Assembly: GCF_032062175.1 (NCBI RefSeq)
Contig: NZ_DAMBQK010000012.1
Span: 60,057-124,056, forward strand
Source: Atlantibacter sp032062175
GTDB lineage: Bacteria; Pseudomonadota; Gammaproteobacteria; Enterobacterales; Enterobacteriaceae
Direction: 5' to 3'
DNA length: 64,000 bases
Shown here: piece by piece, positions 16,777 to 25,623 of the stretch
Position numbering within the stretch: position 1 is the stretch's first letter
Layout: every line of letters starts with the position of its first letter
Position numbers and translations under genes: made by a program
The notes under the pieces: model-generated
The model's database searches: none
What the model was told of the DNA's origin: nothing
What the model saw: the letters and a program-made list of their open reading frames with translations, nothing else

Positions 16777-17279
16777 ATTGAGTCCTTTTGTAGTAATGGA
16801 GTTTATTAAATCAAATTTTTAGAATAATTAAAGGGTAATATTATGCGCCTTGTAATATAACGGTCCGGCTTAAATAGTGCAGACAATATACAGCTTATCA
16901 CAGGCGATGAATAAATCCTGAATAATAACCGTAATGTATACTGTGGGTGATAGATATTAACAGAAGCAATGATTATCGTCGCAATGAATGTAGTTTAATC
17001 ATTTCAGTGAAAAGTGTGATGGAAAAGAAAAATGTCTGTTATCATCCGCGCCGCTAACACGCCGGTTTTACACAGGTTTGTAACCTGTTTTATGGGTAAG
17101 TTCTTATTTTAAAGCAAATTTCAAAATATTGCGGTCTGTCACGACTTATGTAATAGAAACGCGGCATAGTACTTTCCAACAACGCTGAATACAAAAAAAG
17201 AAGTGTGAAGCAGTTGGCTAAAATATCTGCAGAAGAAGATATATTTTCATATAATGGAAATATAATAAGAGAGGTAATT
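16777..17279. other. AT-rich intergenic region between yffB and ypfM
   Basis: About 500 bp, clearly richer in A and T than the flanking genes. It should hold the yffB-dapE promoter (minus strand) and the ypfM promoter (plus strand). A hairpin ACAGGTT-tgt-AACCTGT sits at 17072-17088, inside a possible 26-codon frame (17032-17112). I see no tRNA, no insertion-sequence ends and no clear conserved RNA. Confidence 0.6.
17072..17088 (+). other. Short perfect hairpin in the yffB-ypfM spacer
   Basis: ACAGGTT-tgt-AACCTGT is followed by TTTAT. It could be a weak terminator or the end of a small transcript. Confidence 0.35.
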
Positions 17280-17339
17280 ATGATTGATCGTGAACTAGGG
17301 AACTGGAAAGATTTTATTGATGGGATGCTGCGTAAGTAA
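17280..17339 (+). CDS. ypfM: 19-residue small protein YpfM
   Basis: The frame reads MIDRELGNWKDFIDGMLRK and is the same length as E. coli YpfM, differing at three positions by my alignment from memory. It starts with ATG after AGAGAGGTAATT, a good ribosome-binding site. E. coli YpfM was shown to be expressed as a small protein; its function is unknown. It is amphipathic and hydrophilic, without a membrane helix. It lies between yffB and acrD as in E. coli. Confidence 0.9.
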   Translation: MIDRELGNWKDFIDGMLRK

Positions 17340-17401
17340 CCATCCAGTATGAAATCAAGAACACGACGTTCTTCGAATAATAAATCGTGGGTAAACCCAC
17401 T

Positions 17402-17433
17402 AAAAAAGCGACCTGTTCAGGCCGCTTTTTTTT
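17402..17433. terminator. Bidirectional terminator between ypfM and acrD
   Basis: AAAAAAGCGACCTG-tt-CAGGCCGCTTTTTTTT has one internal A-C mismatch and lies 62 bp after ypfM and 12 bp beyond the acrD stop. It can serve both converging transcripts. Confidence 0.75.
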
Positions 17434-17445
17434 GAACAAAAATTC

Positions 17446-20400
17446 TTACTTTTCCTGACGTTCCTTCAGCGGGAAACGCTGCCTCACCAGCACGAAAAAC
17501 AGTGGCACGAAGAAAATGGCCAACACGGTAGCGGAAATCATGCCGCCCATCACCCCGGTGCCCACAGCGTGCTGGCTGCTGGAGCCCGCGCCGCTGCTGG
17601 TTGCCATCGGCAACACGCCGAAGATAAACGCCAGCGACGTCATCAGTATCGGGCGCAGACGCTGGTGACAGGCTTCCAGCGTAGCCGCTATCAGATCCTT
17701 ACCGCGCGCATTCATATCATTAGCAAACTCGACGATTAATATGGCGTTCTTGGCCGATAACCCAATCACCGTAAGTAACCCCACCTGGAAATAGACATCG
17801 TTTTCCAGCCCGCGCATCCAGGTCGCCAGTAGCGCGCCGATTACGCCCAGCGGCACCACCAGCATCACGGAGAACGGCACCGACCAGCTCTCATACAGCG
17901 CCGCAAGGCACAGGAAGACCACCAGCAGCGAGATGGCATACAGCGCCGGCGCCTGCGCACCGGAAAGCCGTTCCTGATAGGACATCGCTGTCCACTCCAC
18001 GCCAAAGCCAACAGGCAGCTCTTTTACCAGCTTCTCCATGATATCCATCGCAGTACCGGTACTGACGCCCGGCGCGGCCTCGCCGACAATTTCCACCGCC
18101 GAATAGCCGTTGTAACGCTCAAGGCGCGGCGAACCGGTTTCCCAGCGCGAGGTCGCGAACGCCGAGAAGGGCACCATCCCGCCGTCTTTATTGCGCACAT
18201 ACCACTGATTAATATCTTCCGGCAACATGCGGTATTTCGCGGCGGCCTGAACGTAGACCTTTTTCACGCGCCCGCGATCCATAAAGTCGTTCACATAGCT
18301 GGAACCCCAGGCGGTTTGCAGGGTGTTATTGATATCGTCAATGGAGACGCCCAGCGCCTGGGCTTTACGCTGGTCGATATCAATTTGCAACTGCGGGCTG
18401 TCGTCCAGGCCGTTGTGGCGAACCCGGGTCAACTGATGATTATCCCCGGCCAGCGCCAGCAGTTGGTCGCGCGCTTTCATTAGCGCATCGTGACCAGCCC
18501 CGGAGTGATCCTGAAGTTCCATATCAAAGCCCGCCGAACTGCCCATGCCGCTAATCGCAGGCGGGCTGCTGGCAAAGACACGTGCTTCTTTGATGCCCTG
18601 AAACGCTTTGGTGGCGCGTTCGATGATGGCGAAGGAACTGCCGGTTTTGGCGTCGCGGTCGTCCCAGTCTTTCAGACGGACAAACATCCGCGCCACGTTT
18701 TGCCCGTTGCCGCCCGGCCCGGAACCCACGGTGGCAAACACCGACATCACGTTCTCTTTCTCTTTGGTGAAGAAATACTGCTCCACCTGCTGAACCACTT
18801 TCAGCGTCTGCTGCTGAGTCGCCCCGCTGGGCAACTGTACCGAGGTGATAAACATCCCCCGGTCTTCCAGCGGGAGAAACGAGGTCGGAAGCCGTAAAAA
18901 GATAATCACCATACCGCCGAGCAACAGCACATAAATCAGCATCCAGCGCACGCTGCGGTGCAAAATTTTGCCCACGCCACGCTCATAGCGCGCCGCGTTG
19001 CGGCTGAACATCCGGTTAAACCAGCCGAAAAAGCCGCGCTGGCCGTGGTGCTCGCCTTTGTGCAGCGGCTTTAGCATGGTGGCGCACAGGGCAGGGGTGA
19101 GGATCATCGCCACCAGCACCGAGAGCACCATGGCGGAAACGATAGTGATGGAGAACTGCCGGTAAATTGCGCCGGTCGTGCCGCCGAAAAAAGCCATCGG
19201 GATAAACACGGCGGAAAGCACCATGGCGATCCCCACCAGCGCGCCCTGGATCTGCCCCATCGATTTGCGGGTGGCTTCCCTGGGGGATAAGCCTTCCTCG
19301 CTCATAATGCGCTCGACGTTTTCCACCACCACGATAGCGTCGTCTACCAGCAGGCCGATAGCCAGCACCATGGCGAACATTGTCAGGGTGTTGATGCTGT
19401 AGCCAAAGGCGTAAAGCACCGCAAAGGTGCCCATTAACACCACCGGAACGGCGATAGTCGGAATCAGCGTGGCGCGGAAGTTCTGCAAAAACAGGTACAT
19501 CACCAGGAACACCAGCGCGATGGCCTCCAGCAGCGTTTTCACCACATCGACAATCGAGGCTTTAACAAACGAGGTGGTTTCATAAGCGACTTTGTATTCC
19601 AGCCCGTGAGGAAAATACTGGGCCAGTTCATCGAGCTTTTTCAGCGCCAGTTCCGCTGTCGCCATTTCATTGGCACCAGAGGCCAGTTTGATCCCCAGGC
19701 CGGATGCCGCATTGCCGTTAAACCGGCTCAGGTAGTCATACTTTTCTGCGCCCATCTCTACCACGGCGACATCGCCGAGTTTTACTTCTGAGCCGTCCTG
19801 ATTGACCCGCAGGGTGATGTCACGGAACTGTTCCGGGGTTTCCAGCAGCGACTGGGCATTGATGGTGGCATTCAGCGCCTGGTTATCCACCGACGGCGTG
19901 CCGCCCAACTGGCCGACGGCAATCTGGCTGTTCTGGGATTCAATCGCGTCCACCACGTCCTGCGTGGTGAGCTGATAGCCGATCAGCTTGCCCGGCTCCA
20001 GCCAGATGCGCATGGAGTAGGGCGAACCGTAAGCGTCGATATCCCCCACGCCATCCACGCGGCTGAGCGGGTCCTGAATATTACTGGCGACATAGTCAGC
20101 AATATCCTGCTTATCCATGCTGCCGTCGGTAGAGACAAACGCGATGGTCAGAATATTGGTATCGCCGGTTTTACGCACCGTCACCCCCTGGTTCTGCACC
20201 GCCTGGGGGAGTTTACGCATTGCCGACTGCAACTGGTTTTGCACCTGCTGGACGGCTTCGTCCGGGTCGGTCCCGGCGGCAAAACTTAACGTAATCGAGG
20301 CTTGCCCGGTCGCGCTGCTTTGCGACGACATATACATCAGATTGTCGAGGCCGGTCATGTTCTGCTCAATGACCTGGGTGACGGTATTTTCCAGGGTTTG

Positions 20401-20562
20401 CGCCGACGCGCCAGGGTAGTTGGCGGTGATCCGCACGTTCGGCGGCGCCAGGTCGGGATATTGCTCAACAGGTAACGAAAAAATGGCTAACGTGCCAGTA
20501 AGACACAAAATGATGGCCAGCACCCAGGCAAAAATGGGGCGATCGATAAAAAAATTCGCCAT
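17446..20562 (-). CDS. acrD: RND multidrug efflux transporter AcrD
   Basis: AcrD is the inner-membrane, proton-driven RND pump that works with AcrA and TolC. In E. coli it exports aminoglycosides, bile salts and novobiocin. The 1038-residue product (E. coli 1037) starts MANFFIDRPIFAWVLAIIL. It has the duplicated architecture of 12 helices with two large periplasmic loops (about 30-335 and 560-870). The proton-relay DD pair sits in GLLVDDAIVVVENVERIM (about 407-408). The ATG at 20562 matches the family start; three upstream codons in frame are ignored. It is downstream of narP on the same strand, but a 151-bp gap with a possible BaeR box suggests its own promoter. Confidence 0.95.
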   Translation of the reverse strand: MANFFIDRPIFAWVLAIILCLTGTLAIFSLPVEQYPDLAPPNVRITANYPGASAQTLENTVTQVIEQNMTGLDNLMYMSSQSSATGQASITLSFAAGTDPDEAVQQVQNQLQSAMRKLPQAVQNQGVTVRKTGDTNILTIAFVSTDGSMDKQDIADYVASNIQDPLSRVDGVGDIDAYGSPYSMRIWLEPGKLIGYQLTTQDVVDAIESQNSQIAVGQLGGTPSVDNQALNATINAQSLLETPEQFRDITLRVNQDGSEVKLGDVAVVEMGAEKYDYLSRFNGNAASGLGIKLASGANEMATAELALKKLDELAQYFPHGLEYKVAYETTSFVKASIVDVVKTLLEAIALVFLVMYLFLQNFRATLIPTIAVPVVLMGTFAVLYAFGYSINTLTMFAMVLAIGLLVDDAIVVVENVERIMSEEGLSPREATRKSMGQIQGALVGIAMVLSAVFIPMAFFGGTTGAIYRQFSITIVSAMVLSVLVAMILTPALCATMLKPLHKGEHHGQRGFFGWFNRMFSRNAARYERGVGKILHRSVRWMLIYVLLLGGMVIIFLRLPTSFLPLEDRGMFITSVQLPSGATQQQTLKVVQQVEQYFFTKEKENVMSVFATVGSGPGGNGQNVARMFVRLKDWDDRDAKTGSSFAIIERATKAFQGIKEARVFASSPPAISGMGSSAGFDMELQDHSGAGHDALMKARDQLLALAGDNHQLTRVRHNGLDDSPQLQIDIDQRKAQALGVSIDDINNTLQTAWGSSYVNDFMDRGRVKKVYVQAAAKYRMLPEDINQWYVRNKDGGMVPFSAFATSRWETGSPRLERYNGYSAVEIVGEAAPGVSTGTAMDIMEKLVKELPVGFGVEWTAMSYQERLSGAQAPALYAISLLVVFLCLAALYESWSVPFSVMLVVPLGVIGALLATWMRGLENDVYFQVGLLTVIGLSAKNAILIVEFANDMNARGKDLIAATLEACHQRLRPILMTSLAFIFGVLPMATSSGAGSSSQHAVGTGVMGGMISATVLAIFFVPLFFVLVRQRFPLKERQEK

Positions 20563-20633
20563 GTGTGTCAAAACCTCTTAATGCTTCGCGACGTTATTAT
20601 TAGGGGCCGCTTCACTGTATCCGCTAACCCCGA

Positions 20634-20651
20634 GGCAAACGTGGAGAAATT
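20634..20651 (-). promoter_or_regulatory. Possible BaeR box upstream of acrD
   Basis: On the minus strand AATTTCTCCACGTTTGCC matches the reported BaeR box TTTTTCTCCATDATTGGC at about 13 of 18 positions, with the TTTCTCCA core intact. It lies about 70 bp upstream of the acrD ATG. E. coli acrD is activated by BaeSR. Confidence 0.5.
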
Positions 20652-20713
20652 GAGGAGATAGTGTAAATTAGTATTCAGTTTTTGCAGGCTGAAGGCCCAG
20701 CCTGCGAAGGTCG

Positions 20714-21358
20714 TTATAGCCCGCGAGTTTCCAGAAACAGCACCGTCGCCGCCACACGGGAACGCACGTTAAGTTTGCGTAACAGGTTGCGAATATGGAC
20801 TTTTACGGTCTCTTCAGAAATATGCAGCACCATAGCGATTTGTTTATTCGACTGGCCGCGCGCCACTTCCTGCAACACGTCCAGTTCCCGCTCGGTCAGC
20901 GTGGTAAAGGGATCGTCGCTTTTTACGCTATCTTTACGATTATTTAAGTATTCGCGCACCTGCTCGCTAAACGCGTCGCCGTGCAGTGCGCCGTGGCGGA
21001 TCGCTGCCAGCAGTTCTTCCGGATCGCTGTCTTTCAGCAAATAGCCATCCGCGCCCGCGTCGATCAGCGCATACACGTCATTCCGGGCATCGGAGACGGT
21101 CAGCACGATAATCCGCGCGCTGACGCCATCACGGCGCAGGGCATGCAGAGTATCAAGGCCGCTCAGCCCTTTCATATTGAGATCCAGCAGGATGACATCG
21201 GGTGAAAGACGATTAGCGAGACTGATGGCTTCCGTCCCGCTACTGGCTTCACCGACCACATTGAAACTGTCGTCGATTTCCAGCAATTGGCGAATCCCGC
21301 GGCGCATCAGCGGATGATCGTCGACAATCAATACCTGGTGCTGTTGTTTTTCCGTCAT
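20714..21358 (-). CDS. narP: Nitrate/nitrite response regulator NarP
   Basis: A 214-residue response regulator of the NarL/FixJ class. The receiver domain has DDHPLMRRG at 13-21, the phospho-acceptor aspartate 59 in VILLDLNMKGLSGLD, and the lysine in YLLKDSDPEEL. The C-terminal LuxR-type helix-turn-helix runs TLTERELDVLQEVARGQSNKQIAMVL (about 149-175) to VRSRVAATVLFLETRGL. The receiver NMKGLSGLDTLHALRRDGVSA and SDARNDVYALIDAGADGYLLKDSDPE match E. coli NarP closely, more than NarL. It starts 35 bp after narQ, forming a narQ-narP operon. In E. coli K-12 narP lies elsewhere, near nap. It should activate nap and related genes in response to nitrate or nitrite. Confidence 0.92.
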   Translation of the reverse strand: MTEKQQHQVLIVDDHPLMRRGIRQLLEIDDSFNVVGEASSGTEAISLANRLSPDVILLDLNMKGLSGLDTLHALRRDGVSARIIVLTVSDARNDVYALIDAGADGYLLKDSDPEELLAAIRHGALHGDAFSEQVREYLNNRKDSVKSDDPFTTLTERELDVLQEVARGQSNKQIAMVLHISEETVKVHIRNLLRKLNVRSRVAATVLFLETRGL

Positions 21359-21393
21359 CCTGGTCTCCCTGTAATACGGTGTGATTATTGTAA

Positions 21394-23097
21394 TTAGACG
21401 TTTGCCACGTCAGACATTGCCTGGGGTGTGGTAAAGCTGATGCCGATCATGGTTCCGCCATTGACCGGACGCGAAATGGTTAGCACCCCACCTAATCTTT
21501 CGGCACGTTCATGCATAATATTTAGCCCATAATGACCGGCAGGTTCATCAAGGCTGGCGATCCCGGTTCCGTTATCACGGATATAGACCGCATGACTGCC
21601 GTCCGGCGAGGTCAAACAGCTCACGGAAATCTCGCTGGCGTTGGCGTGCTTAATGGCGTTCAGCACCGCTTCGCGCACGATTTGCAGCAAATGCACCTGC
21701 TGTTGCGCGTCCAGCGCCAGCGGCGACATTTTGCAATCCAGATGGATCGCGGCGGCGGTCTGCCCGCGCAGCGGTTCGATCATCTCCTGCAACGCCGACG
21801 GTAAATCTGCCTGTTGCAGCGTTAAGCGGAACGTGGTCAGCAGTTCGCGCAGTTGACGGTAGGCGTCGTTCAGCGCGCGGTCGAAATCGCTGATAATCTG
21901 CTGCGCTTTATCATTTTCCTGCGGCACTGCGCGTTTCAGTAACGTCAACTGGATGCGTAAAAAGGAAAGTACCTGCGCCAGCGAATCGTGGAGTTCCCGG
22001 GCAATAGTAGCGCGTTCTTCCATCAATAATAACTGTTGATAATGCTTTTGCGCCTGGTTGAAGAACAGCCCGCGCCCCAGCATATTAGCCACGCTTTCCA
22101 TTAACTGCGGGGAAGGGTTTTTCCCCTGCGACTGCCAGCGCAACTGGCCAAAAATGGTTTCCTGCATCGCCAGCGGCAGCGTATGCCAGGGGGCCATCAG
22201 TTCGCTTGCGCCTTCGCTGAGCCGCCAGTGGCTGCCGACTTCCATCTCGATTGCGCCGATGGCTTCATGCTGGCGGACAATTTGTAAAATCCGCCGGAAA
22301 CAGTGCTGGTCGATGGTGCTGACGTTCAGCGCCTGGGAGCAGTGATACAGCACGCCGAGCATGCGGTTGGCTTCCTGTAAACTCAGGGTTTTTTCCCGCA
22401 CGTTTTCTTCCAGCGAGCGATACAGCTTTTGCAGTTCGCCGGACATGCGGGTAAAGGAACGGCCCAGCAGGCCCAGTTCATTATCCAGTTCGGTGTTGAG
22501 CGGCGGGTAATCAAATTGCTGCTGCTCAATGCTGCGGCTGGCGTGCACCAGGCTGTTCAGCGGTTCCACCACCTGCTGGCGAATGCGCCGCAGGGTAAAG
22601 AACACCAGCGTGAAAATCGCCATAAAGCCAAATAGCGAGGTTAGCACTACCAGGATCACTTTCCGCTCGGCATAGTGTTGCAAGGCCAGAACAAACAGAT
22701 CGATTTGGTGCACGTAGCCGGAAATATTGTTGTGGTACCAGGTCAGATCCCGCGCCAGCAGGCGGTTGTTCATCTCCTGCCAGTTCTCGTGCAGCGCCGC
22801 GTAGCGCTCCCGCACTTCCCCTGGCACATACCAGCGGTTCAGCAACATCAGCACCGGCGAATTCAGCGCGGTGTCATACTGCTGCCGATGGCTCTCAAGC
22901 TGCGGATCGTTGGCCTGCAACTCATAGCCGAGGCGGTAGCTTTGCATCCGCAGCGAACCGGCGATATTCACCGCTTCGGCATCGCGCAGGCTGCTGGCGA
23001 GGGTCAGCAGGGCGACGCCCGTCGACAAGAGCGACAGCAGCATGATGTAAAAAAAGGCGCGGGCAAGGCTTGTGGATACCGGACGTTGAACAATCAC
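21394..23097 (-). CDS. narQ: Nitrate/nitrite sensor histidine kinase NarQ, GTG start
   Basis: NarQ senses periplasmic nitrate and nitrite and phosphorylates NarP (and NarL if present). The product has 567 residues (E. coli 566). TM1 lies at about 14-34 and the P-box SLRDAEAVNIAGSLRMQSYRLGY at about 36-58 carries the nitrate-binding arginines. TM2 lies at about 147-168, then a HAMP domain, a cysteine-containing linker (LYHCSQALN) and the HPK7 dimerisation domain with phospho-acceptor His370 in ERATIARELHDSLAQVLS. The ATPase has NAIKHANA, DNGTGI and GHYGLNIMHERAERLGG. GTG at 23097 matches the family N-terminus. It diverges from aegA and precedes narP. Confidence 0.97.
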   Translation of the reverse strand: MIVQRPVSTSLARAFFYIMLLSLLSTGVALLTLASSLRDAEAVNIAGSLRMQSYRLGYELQANDPQLESHRQQYDTALNSPVLMLLNRWYVPGEVRERYAALHENWQEMNNRLLARDLTWYHNNISGYVHQIDLFVLALQHYAERKVILVVLTSLFGFMAIFTLVFFTLRRIRQQVVEPLNSLVHASRSIEQQQFDYPPLNTELDNELGLLGRSFTRMSGELQKLYRSLEENVREKTLSLQEANRMLGVLYHCSQALNVSTIDQHCFRRILQIVRQHEAIGAIEMEVGSHWRLSEGASELMAPWHTLPLAMQETIFGQLRWQSQGKNPSPQLMESVANMLGRGLFFNQAQKHYQQLLLMEERATIARELHDSLAQVLSFLRIQLTLLKRAVPQENDKAQQIISDFDRALNDAYRQLRELLTTFRLTLQQADLPSALQEMIEPLRGQTAAAIHLDCKMSPLALDAQQQVHLLQIVREAVLNAIKHANASEISVSCLTSPDGSHAVYIRDNGTGIASLDEPAGHYGLNIMHERAERLGGVLTISRPVNGGTMIGISFTTPQAMSDVANV

Positions 23098-23407
23098 CGA
23101 TCTGTTCCCTCACTGCAAAGGTGGTCGCAACCTACCAGAATCTAACGGGACGTGAAACAGCCTTTCAGGAAACTTTCGCGCCAGCTAGCAGCATTTTTCG
23201 ATCTATAACCAGCCGCTAAAACACTGCTGACATCCTGATAACAAAAATTTCAGCAAAACGGGGTTTCAATTTCAGCAAAATAAATTGATCTGGTTCAGCA
23301 TACCGGGCAATTTGTTCTCTTTTCGTGCAAACGCCCGTTGCGCCGCCGCCCCAGACTGGTTAAGAAATACCCCCTATAACAATACGAGTATCGACGGGGT
23401 GAGTATG
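23098..23407. promoter_or_regulatory. Divergent narQ-aegA control region with FNR-like site
   Basis: The 310-bp spacer has no gene. TTGAT-CTGG-TTCAG at 23285-23298 matches the FNR consensus TTGAT-N4-ATCAA at 8 of 10 positions. TACCCCC at 23368-23374 resembles a single NarL/NarP heptamer (TACYYMT). E. coli aegA is expressed anaerobically. I could not place a convincing -10 for aegA. Confidence 0.5.
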
Positions 23408-25393
23408 ATGAACCGATTTGTGTTTGCAGATCCGTCGCGCTGCATTGGATGCCATGCATGTGAAGTGGCTTGCGTGATGGCACATAATAACGAGCAGCAC
23501 GTGCTGACGGCATCAGCTTTTCGCCCGCGTATTACCGTGTTGAAACAGGGGAACCTGCGCAATGCGGTGACCTGCCATCATTGTGAATCCGCACCCTGCC
23601 TGGGCAGTTGCCCCAACGGCGCGCTGACCAAAACCCAGCAGAGCATCCAGCTTGATGAGCGCAAATGCATCGGCTGCAAATCCTGTATGCTGGCTTGCCC
23701 ATTTGGCGTAATGCAGATGGTGGAAAGTGCGTGCGGCCCGCACGATACCGTTACGACTCACGCCCATAAATGCGATCTGTGCCATCAGCGCGACGCCGGT
23801 CCGGCCTGCGTGGAGCAGTGCCCGTCTAATGCCCTGCGCGTGGTGGGCGGCGAGTCGCTCCAGAGCCTGGCGCGCAGTCGCCGCGTGGACACCGCCTGTC
23901 GCGAAGCGCAGTCGCCCCACGGCGGGTTGGCATTACGCCGCGTGCCGGACGTGGGTGATAAAGTGCGTCAGATGGCGGCGACACCGCCGCGCGGCGAGCC
24001 GGACAAACTGCCCCTCGAGCAGCGTAAAACCGGTTTCGATGAGATTTACCTGCCGTTCAGCGCCCAACAGGCGGGCGCAGAGGCTGAACGCTGCCTGAGT
24101 TGCGGCGAACACAGCATCTGCGAATGGACATGCCCATTGCATAACCACATCCCGCAGTGGATTGAGCTGGTGAAGCAGGGCCGGGAAAGCGAAGCAGTCG
24201 AACTGTCCCATCAAACCAACTGCCTGCCGGAAATCACCGGGCGCGTCTGCCCGCAGGACCGTCTGTGCGAAGGGGCCTGTACGGTACGCGATGAGCACGG
24301 CGCGGTGACCATCGGTAATATCGAGCGCTATATTTCTGACCGCGCCTTTGCCCGCGGCTGGCGGCCCGATCTTTCTCACGTACAGCCGAAAGCGGGACGG
24401 GTGGCGATTATCGGTGCGGGCCCGGCGGGGCTGGCGTGCGCAGATATACTGGCGCGCAGCGGCGTTCAAACCACGGTTTACGATCTGCACCCGGAAATCG
24501 GCGGCTTGCTGACCTTTGGCATTCCATCTTTCAAACTGGATAAAAGCCTGATGCAGCGGCGGCGGGAAATCTTCACGTCGATGGGCATCACCTTCCAGTT
24601 GAACTGCGAAATCGGTAAAGACATTCCGCTCGCCACACTGGTGGAAGAGTACGACGCGGTATTTATCGGCGTTGGCACTTATCGTTCAATGAAGGCCGAC
24701 TTGCCCAATGAAGACGCGCCGGGCGTCTATGACGCGCTGCCGTTCCTGATTGCCAACACCAAACAGGTGATGGGCCTGGCGGAACTGGATACCCAGCCGT
24801 ATGTCGATATGGCGGGTAAAGCGGTGGTGGTGTTGGGCGGTGGCGATACCGCGATGGACTGCGTGCGCACCTCGCTGCGCCACGGGGCGGCGAAAGTCAC
24901 CTGCGCCTACCGTCGCGATGAGAAAAACATGCCCGGCTCGCGCAAAGAGGTGAAAAACGCGCGGGAGGAGGGGGCGCAGTTTGAGTTTAACGTGCAGCCT
25001 GTGGACGTGGTGCTGGATGAATCTGGTAAGGCCTGCGGGGTACGGTTTTTGCGTACCGCGCTGGGTGAGCCAGACGGGCAGGGTCGCCGCCGTCCGCAGC
25101 CGATCCCGGGCAGTGAATTTGTGATGCCTGCCGATGCGGTGGTGATGGCGTTCGGCTTCCATCCTCATGCGATGCCGTGGCTGGAAGCCCAGGGCGTGAG
25201 GCTTGACGACTGGGGTCGGATTCAGGCGAATGTGCAGAGCGAGTATCGGTATCAGACGACCAATCCGAAGATTTTCGCAGGGGGCGATGCGGTGCGCGGG
25301 GCGGATCTGGTAGTGACGGCAATGGCGGAAGGGCGCCATGCGGCGAGGGGGATTTTGAAGTATCTGGCGTTGGAGGAGCAGGTGGCCCATTGA
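23408..25393 (+). CDS. aegA: Putative anaerobic oxidoreductase AegA, FeS-ferredoxin/GltD-like fusion
   Basis: The 661-residue protein (E. coli AegA 659) fuses two parts. Residues 1 to about 165 form a ferredoxin-like domain with four cysteine clusters, including CIGCHACEVAC, CHHCESAPCLGSCP, CIGCKSCMLACP and CDLCHQRDAGPACVEQCP. Residues about 205-660 form a glutamate-synthase small-subunit-like domain with CLSCGEHSICEWTCPLHNHIP, an FAD site IIGAGPAGLACAD and an NADPH site VVLGGGDTAMDC. Studies in E. coli link AegA to anaerobic urate metabolism; the exact reaction is not established. ATG 23408 is chosen over the adjacent ATG 23405 because GGGGTGAG is too close to the latter. It diverges from narQ and is followed by the inverted-repeat spacer and nap. 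Confidence 0.93.
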   Translation: MNRFVFADPSRCIGCHACEVACVMAHNNEQHVLTASAFRPRITVLKQGNLRNAVTCHHCESAPCLGSCPNGALTKTQQSIQLDERKCIGCKSCMLACPFGVMQMVESACGPHDTVTTHAHKCDLCHQRDAGPACVEQCPSNALRVVGGESLQSLARSRRVDTACREAQSPHGGLALRRVPDVGDKVRQMAATPPRGEPDKLPLEQRKTGFDEIYLPFSAQQAGAEAERCLSCGEHSICEWTCPLHNHIPQWIELVKQGRESEAVELSHQTNCLPEITGRVCPQDRLCEGACTVRDEHGAVTIGNIERYISDRAFARGWRPDLSHVQPKAGRVAIIGAGPAGLACADILARSGVQTTVYDLHPEIGGLLTFGIPSFKLDKSLMQRRREIFTSMGITFQLNCEIGKDIPLATLVEEYDAVFIGVGTYRSMKADLPNEDAPGVYDALPFLIANTKQVMGLAELDTQPYVDMAGKAVVVLGGGDTAMDCVRTSLRHGAAKVTCAYRRDEKNMPGSRKEVKNAREEGAQFEFNVQPVDVVLDESGKACGVRFLRTALGEPDGQGRRRPQPIPGSEFVMPADAVVMAFGFHPHAMPWLEAQGVRLDDWGRIQANVQSEYRYQTTNPKIFAGGDAVRGADLVVTAMAEGRHAARGILKYLALEEQVAH

Positions 25394-25403
25394 GAACGTT
25401 CCG

Positions 25404-25563
25404 TTCGGTGGAATTGTTCCGTTCGCCTGGGCTTTCGAGTTAATCTTAAGCGCAGGTGTACGCGAACGGGTTGGGGGCGCGGCGGCGAGCATCCCTGACT
25501 CGTTCGCGTACTCCGATGTCACATGAATGTACACACTCTGAGCGAACGAAACATTCCACCAAA
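25404..25563. repeat. Nested inverted repeats between aegA and napF
   Basis: The outer arms TTCGGTGGAATTGTTCCGTTCGC (25404-25426, written here as one 23-base arm: key parts GGTGGAAT and CCGTTCGC) and its imperfect complement GCGAACGAAACATTCCACCAAA (25542-25563) enclose inner arms. The inner pair is a perfect 11-bp repeat, GTACGCGAACG (25458-25468) and CGTTCGCGTAC (25501-25511). The core CGAACG/CGTTCG recurs about five times in 165 bp. It could fold into a large two-level cruciform or RNA structure, or be the relic of a small repeat element. No coding frame is supported here. Confidence 0.6.
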
Positions 25564-25623
25564 CAAATAAATACCTCTGGCTTCAGCCAAAAAGCCGCCC
25601 CCAGCCCCAAACCCACCTCATCC

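Noticed and set aside
17032..17112. A 26-codon frame upstream of ypfM
   Set aside because: It is not listed as a gene: the ribosome-binding site is weak and I know no homologue. It is kept as a finding only.
20690..20705. GCAGGCT/AGCCTGC stem after narP as a terminator
   Set aside because: In the narP direction it is followed by A residues rather than T residues, so it is not a canonical terminator for narP.
24686..25534. A 282-codon open frame on the minus strand
   Set aside because: It is antisense to aegA and runs into the repeat spacer, with low-complexity Arg/His composition.
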